Positions 13,468 through 16,574 of a DNA stretch of 16,574 nt are shown here, piece after piece. The number at the start of each line of letters is the position of its first letter. Positions within the stretch are counted from its first letter, which is position 1. The stretch lies in contig DASTQL010000059.1 of the NCBI GenBank assembly GCA_035761805.1, positions 1 through 16,574 of the forward strand, written 5' to 3'. Source of the DNA: DASTQL01 sp035761805 (GTDB lineage Bacteria; Actinomycetota; Actinomycetes; Jiangellales; Jiangellaceae). Below the pieces are notes generated by a model. That model ran no database searches. It was not told the origin of the DNA and worked only from the letters and a program-made list of their open reading frames with translations. A program made the translations under genes and the position numbers.

Positions 13468-16400
13468 TCAGGGGCCCGACACCACCACCCCGGTCGCGTC
13501 CACCAACCGGCCCAGCTCGTCGAAGGCGGCGACGGCGACCTGATGACCGGCTCCGGCGGCCTGCCAGACCTCCCGTACCTTCCGGAAGTCCATCGGACGA
13601 AGCAGCAGGCTCCCGTCGTCGGCGCGCACGAGCGGCACGGACGACCCGCCCTGGATGGTCTCGGCGTCCAGGGTCAGGCTTCCGGGGGCGCCCCAGTAGA
13701 GCCGGTAGCCGGCCGCGGCCTCGCCCGGCCCGGTCTCCCAGCTGACCCGGTCCTGCTGGCCCCAGACCGCCTCGCTCGTCGACAGGTCAGGGCCGGTGTC
13801 CGGCGGGGTCGCCGGCTCGGCCGACGCGCTGAAGGTGTTGGTCGTCGTGTCGAACCGGAACCTCGTCGCCTCGCCCTCCGCGACGGTGAAGACCACGTTG
13901 TCGGCCGGGTGGCTCTCGTCCCACGACAGACCGACGGTCGCCTTGGCCTGCCAGGTTCCGGGCGGCACCTCGGTCGTGAACAGCGTGTAGACGTCGTCAC
14001 CGTCCGGATCCTGGAGCCAGGCCCGCATGCAGGCGGGATCCCCGTCGGCGCTGCACCCCATCTCCGACTGGAAGTCGCCCGCGACGGTCACGATCTCGTC
14101 GAGCACGTCGTTGGTGACCCAGTGCGTGCGGTGGTCGTAGTAGAAGTCGATGGTCCCACCCGGTGCGGTGTACCCGATGTCAGGGCCGTTGCGGACCCCG
14201 CCAGCCCCGTAGTTCTCGTCCCAAGACCTGTTGATCGCGGCCTTGAAGGCAAAGCCCTCCGGGTCCAGGGAGGCTGACTTCTTCCAGATGGCGTCGTTCT
14301 GGTCGAGCGCCAGCTGCGCCTGCTCGCACGCCGGGTCCCAGTCGCCCGGGTCCGACCCGCCGTCGGTCTCGCTGTCCGGGCACCCGAGCTCGGAGCCGTG
14401 GCTGCCAGGGATGGACACCGCGGCCGGCTGGGTCACCGGGCCGACCGGCGCGCCACCGTCGCCACCGGGAGGCGCCGGGTCACCGACCACTGCGTAGGTC
14501 CCCGCAGCACCGAGGTCGCCGTCGTGGTCCTTGGCCACCACGCGATACTCCAGAAGCGAGCCCTTGGGCAGTCCCCGGACGTCGTGGAAGACCCGGTACG
14601 GCGCGTTGTCGTCGGTGCCTAGCACGGTCCAGTCCTCCGCGCCCACGGGTCGATAGGCCAGCGTCACCTGGGTGAAGTCGCCTCCGGGCACGCGGACGCC
14701 GATCTCCGCGCGGCCGCCGACGACGCCGCCGGCGCCCGGCGACGTGAAGGACGGTGCAGGTGCGATGTCGTCGGGGTGCAGCCTCTTCTCGGCCCGGTAG
14801 ACGACGACGGAGCGTGCAGGGACCGTCACCGCCAGACGGCCCTCGTCGTCGCTGCGCACCCGCTCGGAGGTACGGGTCTGGCTCGGCCAGATCATCTGCA
14901 GCTTCTGCCGCGGCGCGAAGGTCTGCACGCCGGCCGACTTCGCCGTGTCCGCATTGTTGGTGACCACGACGTACTCGATGTTCTCCCCGGCGCTGATCCG
15001 GCTGAACGCGTAGATCCCGGGATCGTCGCTCGCGAAGCGGTGGATCTGCGCGCCGTCGGCCAGCGTCGGGTGCTCGGACCGCAGCTGCGCCAGGTCCGCG
15101 ATGTGCTGGTAGAGCGGGTGGTCCGTGTCGAAGTTGGCATCGGCGGTGGTCGCGTCAGTGCCGATCAGGTCGTCGTCGTTGTAGGACGCCACCTGCGACG
15201 GGAACATGTCCTGCCTGGCGTCCTGGTCGCCGCCGTCCCCCACGAAACCCTGCTCGTCGCCGTAGTAGACGACCGGCTGCCCGCGGGTGAGGTACATCAG
15301 GGAGTGTGCGAGCTCGTGACGCTCCTGCAGGTTGTCGCCGCTGAAGCCTTCGACCGCGATGAAGCGCCCGATCCGGCCCATGTCGTGGTTGCCGAGGAAG
15401 GTCGGCAGCGAGTACGCGTTGGAGTCGGCGTCGGTGAACCAGTCGTCGCCGGCGAAGAGATCCCGTACGGCGGTGGTGGCCTTGGCGGTCGCGAACCGCT
15501 GGGCGGCCGCCTGGAAGCCGAAGTCGACCGTCGCCTGGAGCTTCCCCTCGGTCGTGTAGCGCGACATGAACTCGGGGTTGGCGTCGAAGACCTCGCCGAA
15601 CATGAAGAAGTCCTCGTTGCCGAGCGACGCCGCGTAGCCCTGTAGGGCCGGGCCGAAGCGCTGCCAGAACTCCATGTTGACGTGCTTGACGGTGTCGATC
15701 CGGAAGCCGTCGATGCCGGCCTCCTGCACCCACGTGTTGTAGATGTCGATCATGCCGTTCACGACCTCGGGCCGCTCGGTCCACAGGTCGTCCAAAGCGG
15801 AGAACGGGCCAGCGGGGAAGTCTCCGTACTCGCTGTTCTCCCCGGTGAAGCTCGACGTGCCCCGGTTGTGGTACATCAAGGGGCTGTTGAGCCACGCCGG
15901 GGTCTTGGCGGTGGCGTCCGAAGGGGACCGGAACGTCGGTGTGTACGGGAACGAATCGAGATTGACGTCCGGGAAGGTGTCACCGAGGGCGAAGTCGCGG
16001 TCGTCGAACTCGTTGCCGTCCGTGTCCTCGTAAGGTTGCTCGTCCTTGCTCACGTACGGGACCACGCCGCTCTCGTTGTAGTCCTCGAGGGAGTAGTCGA
16101 GCACGTCGGCGGTGTGGTTGGTGATGATGTCGAAGAAGACCTTGATGCCGCGGGCGTGCGCTTCTGTGACCAGCTCCTCGAGGTCCGCATTGGTGCCGAG
16201 GTGGGGGTCTATCTGGGTGAAGTCGGTGATCCAGTAGCCGTGGTAGCCCGCATCCTCCGAGCCGGGGGCACCCTGGACGGGCTTGTTCCTGAACGACGGC
16301 GTCATCCAGATCGCGGTGGTGCCGAGGCCCTCGATGTAGTCGAGCTGCTTGATCAGTCCTCGGAGATCACCGCCGTGGTAGAAGCCCTTGTGTGTCGGGT

Positions 16401-16574
16401 CCAACCCGTTCTGGAGCCGATCGGTGCCGAAGCCTCCGGTGTCGTTGCCTGGGTTCCCGTTCTCGAACCGGTCGGCCATCACGAAGTAGAACCGCTCCCG
16501 GGTCAGGTCGCGGCGCAGGCTGTCGAGGGCGAGCGCCCGGTCGGCGGGGGTCAGGCCGGGCTGCGCCTGCGTCG
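13468..16574 (-). CDS. Secreted-type alpha-amylase (GH13) with X25-like pullulanase modules, 5' end beyond right edge
   Basis: A starch-degrading enzyme of which 1,034 C-terminal residues are visible; the frame stays open to the right edge, so start and signal peptide are missing. Numbering from the first visible full codon, the GH13 catalytic domain spans ~20-595 with DIITNH (148-153), nucleophile D293 in GFRIDTVKH, acid/base E327 in MFGEVFD and D397 in LGNHD, so it should be active. An Ig/FN3-like domain (~605-700), two X25-like modules of pullulanases (~715-820 with KAAINRSWDENYGAGG; ~825-918 with KATVGLSWDESH) and a pullulanase-type linker domain (~928-1034) follow. The protein then ends at ATGVVVSGP. 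In actinobacterial amylopullulanases of this design, recalled from memory, a pullulanase catalytic module would come next. Here it is absent and a terminator follows. Confidence 0.92.
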   Translation of the reverse strand, partial: TQAQPGLTPADRALALDSLRRDLTRERFYFVMADRFENGNPGNDTGGFGTDRLQNGLDPTHKGFYHGGDLRGLIKQLDYIEGLGTTAIWMTPSFRNKPVQGAPGSEDAGYHGYWITDFTQIDPHLGTNADLEELVTEAHARGIKVFFDIITNHTADVLDYSLEDYNESGVVPYVSKDEQPYEDTDGNEFDDRDFALGDTFPDVNLDSFPYTPTFRSPSDATAKTPAWLNSPLMYHNRGTSSFTGENSEYGDFPAGPFSALDDLWTERPEVVNGMIDIYNTWVQEAGIDGFRIDTVKHVNMEFWQRFGPALQGYAASLGNEDFFMFGEVFDANPEFMSRYTTEGKLQATVDFGFQAAAQRFATAKATTAVRDLFAGDDWFTDADSNAYSLPTFLGNHDMGRIGRFIAVEGFSGDNLQERHELAHSLMYLTRGQPVVYYGDEQGFVGDGGDQDARQDMFPSQVASYNDDDLIGTDATTADANFDTDHPLYQHIADLAQLRSEHPTLADGAQIHRFASDDPGIYAFSRISAGENIEYVVVTNNADTAKSAGVQTFAPRQKLQMIWPSQTRTSERVRSDDEGRLAVTVPARSVVVYRAEKRLHPDDIAPAPSFTSPGAGGVVGGRAEIGVRVPGGDFTQVTLAYRPVGAEDWTVLGTDDNAPYRVFHDVRGLPKGSLLEYRVVAKDHDGDLGAAGTYAVVGDPAPPGGDGGAPVGPVTQPAAVSIPGSHGSELGCPDSETDGGSDPGDWDPACEQAQLALDQNDAIWKKSASLDPEGFAFKAAINRSWDENYGAGGVRNGPDIGYTAPGGTIDFYYDHRTHWVTNDVLDEIVTVAGDFQSEMGCSADGDPACMRAWLQDPDGDDVYTLFTTEVPPGTWQAKATVGLSWDESHPADNVVFTVAEGEATRFRFDTTTNTFSASAEPATPPDTGPDLSTSEAVWGQQDRVSWETGPGEAAAGYRLYWGAPGSLTLDAETIQGGSSVPLVRADDGSLLLRPMDFRKVREVWQAAGAGHQVAVAAFDELGRLVDATGVVVSGP

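Overview
The window is very GC-rich, and its coding regions show a strong bias for G or C at third codon positions. It also has many GTG starts, 4-bp stop/start overlaps and the gene order rplM-rpsI-glmM / coaA / glmS-acpS-nnr-alr-(hydrolase)-tsaE-tsaB-rimI-tsaD. This is a core chromosomal neighbourhood of Actinomycetota. I would guess Nocardioidaceae or a relative, but genus cannot be fixed from the sequence alone. I see no integrase, transposase, phage gene, CRISPR array, tRNA or rRNA.

Layout, read right to left because all genes but one lie on the minus strand. (1) 13468-16574: the 3' part of a large alpha-amylase family gene whose 5' end lies beyond the right edge. It carries a GH13 catalytic domain, an Ig-like domain, two X25-like pullulanase modules and a pullulanase-type linker domain, and stops there. 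A 12-bp stem terminator follows. (2) 13398-10864: a strong -35/-10 promoter, an ~85-nt leader, then rplM and rpsI (ribosomal proteins L13 and S9), a 10-bp stem hairpin, and glmM (phosphoglucosamine mutase). (3) 10622-10863: between convergent coaA and glmM lies a 207-bp element made of two inverted copies of a ~73-nt palindromic unit, bounded by 28-bp inverted repeats. (4) coaA (pantothenate kinase, plus strand) is divergent from glmS across only 41 bp. (5) 9620-1: glmS, then acpS, the bifunctional NAD(P)HX repair gene nnr, alr, a membrane-anchored alpha/beta hydrolase, a family 4 uracil-DNA glycosylase, tsaE, tsaB, rimI, tsaD, and the beginning of a nucleoside hydrolase that leaves the window on the left.

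Functionally the block joins translation (L13, S9; the TsaB/TsaD/TsaE part of the t6A tRNA modification machinery; RimI), cell-wall precursor supply (GlmS and GlmM make glucosamine phosphates for UDP-GlcNAc; Alr makes D-alanine), and cofactors (CoaA for CoA, AcpS which uses CoA to activate acyl carrier protein, Nnr which repairs damaged NADH/NADPH). From acpS to the nucleoside hydrolase the genes mostly overlap or sit within 15 bp. The exception is a 145-bp structured gap between tsaE and tsaB.

I did not find a new multi-gene system here. The most unusual features are the inverted palindromic pair between coaA and glmM, the amylase that ends where a pullulanase catalytic module would be expected, the structured tsaE-tsaB gap, and the compact divergent glmS/coaA promoter region.
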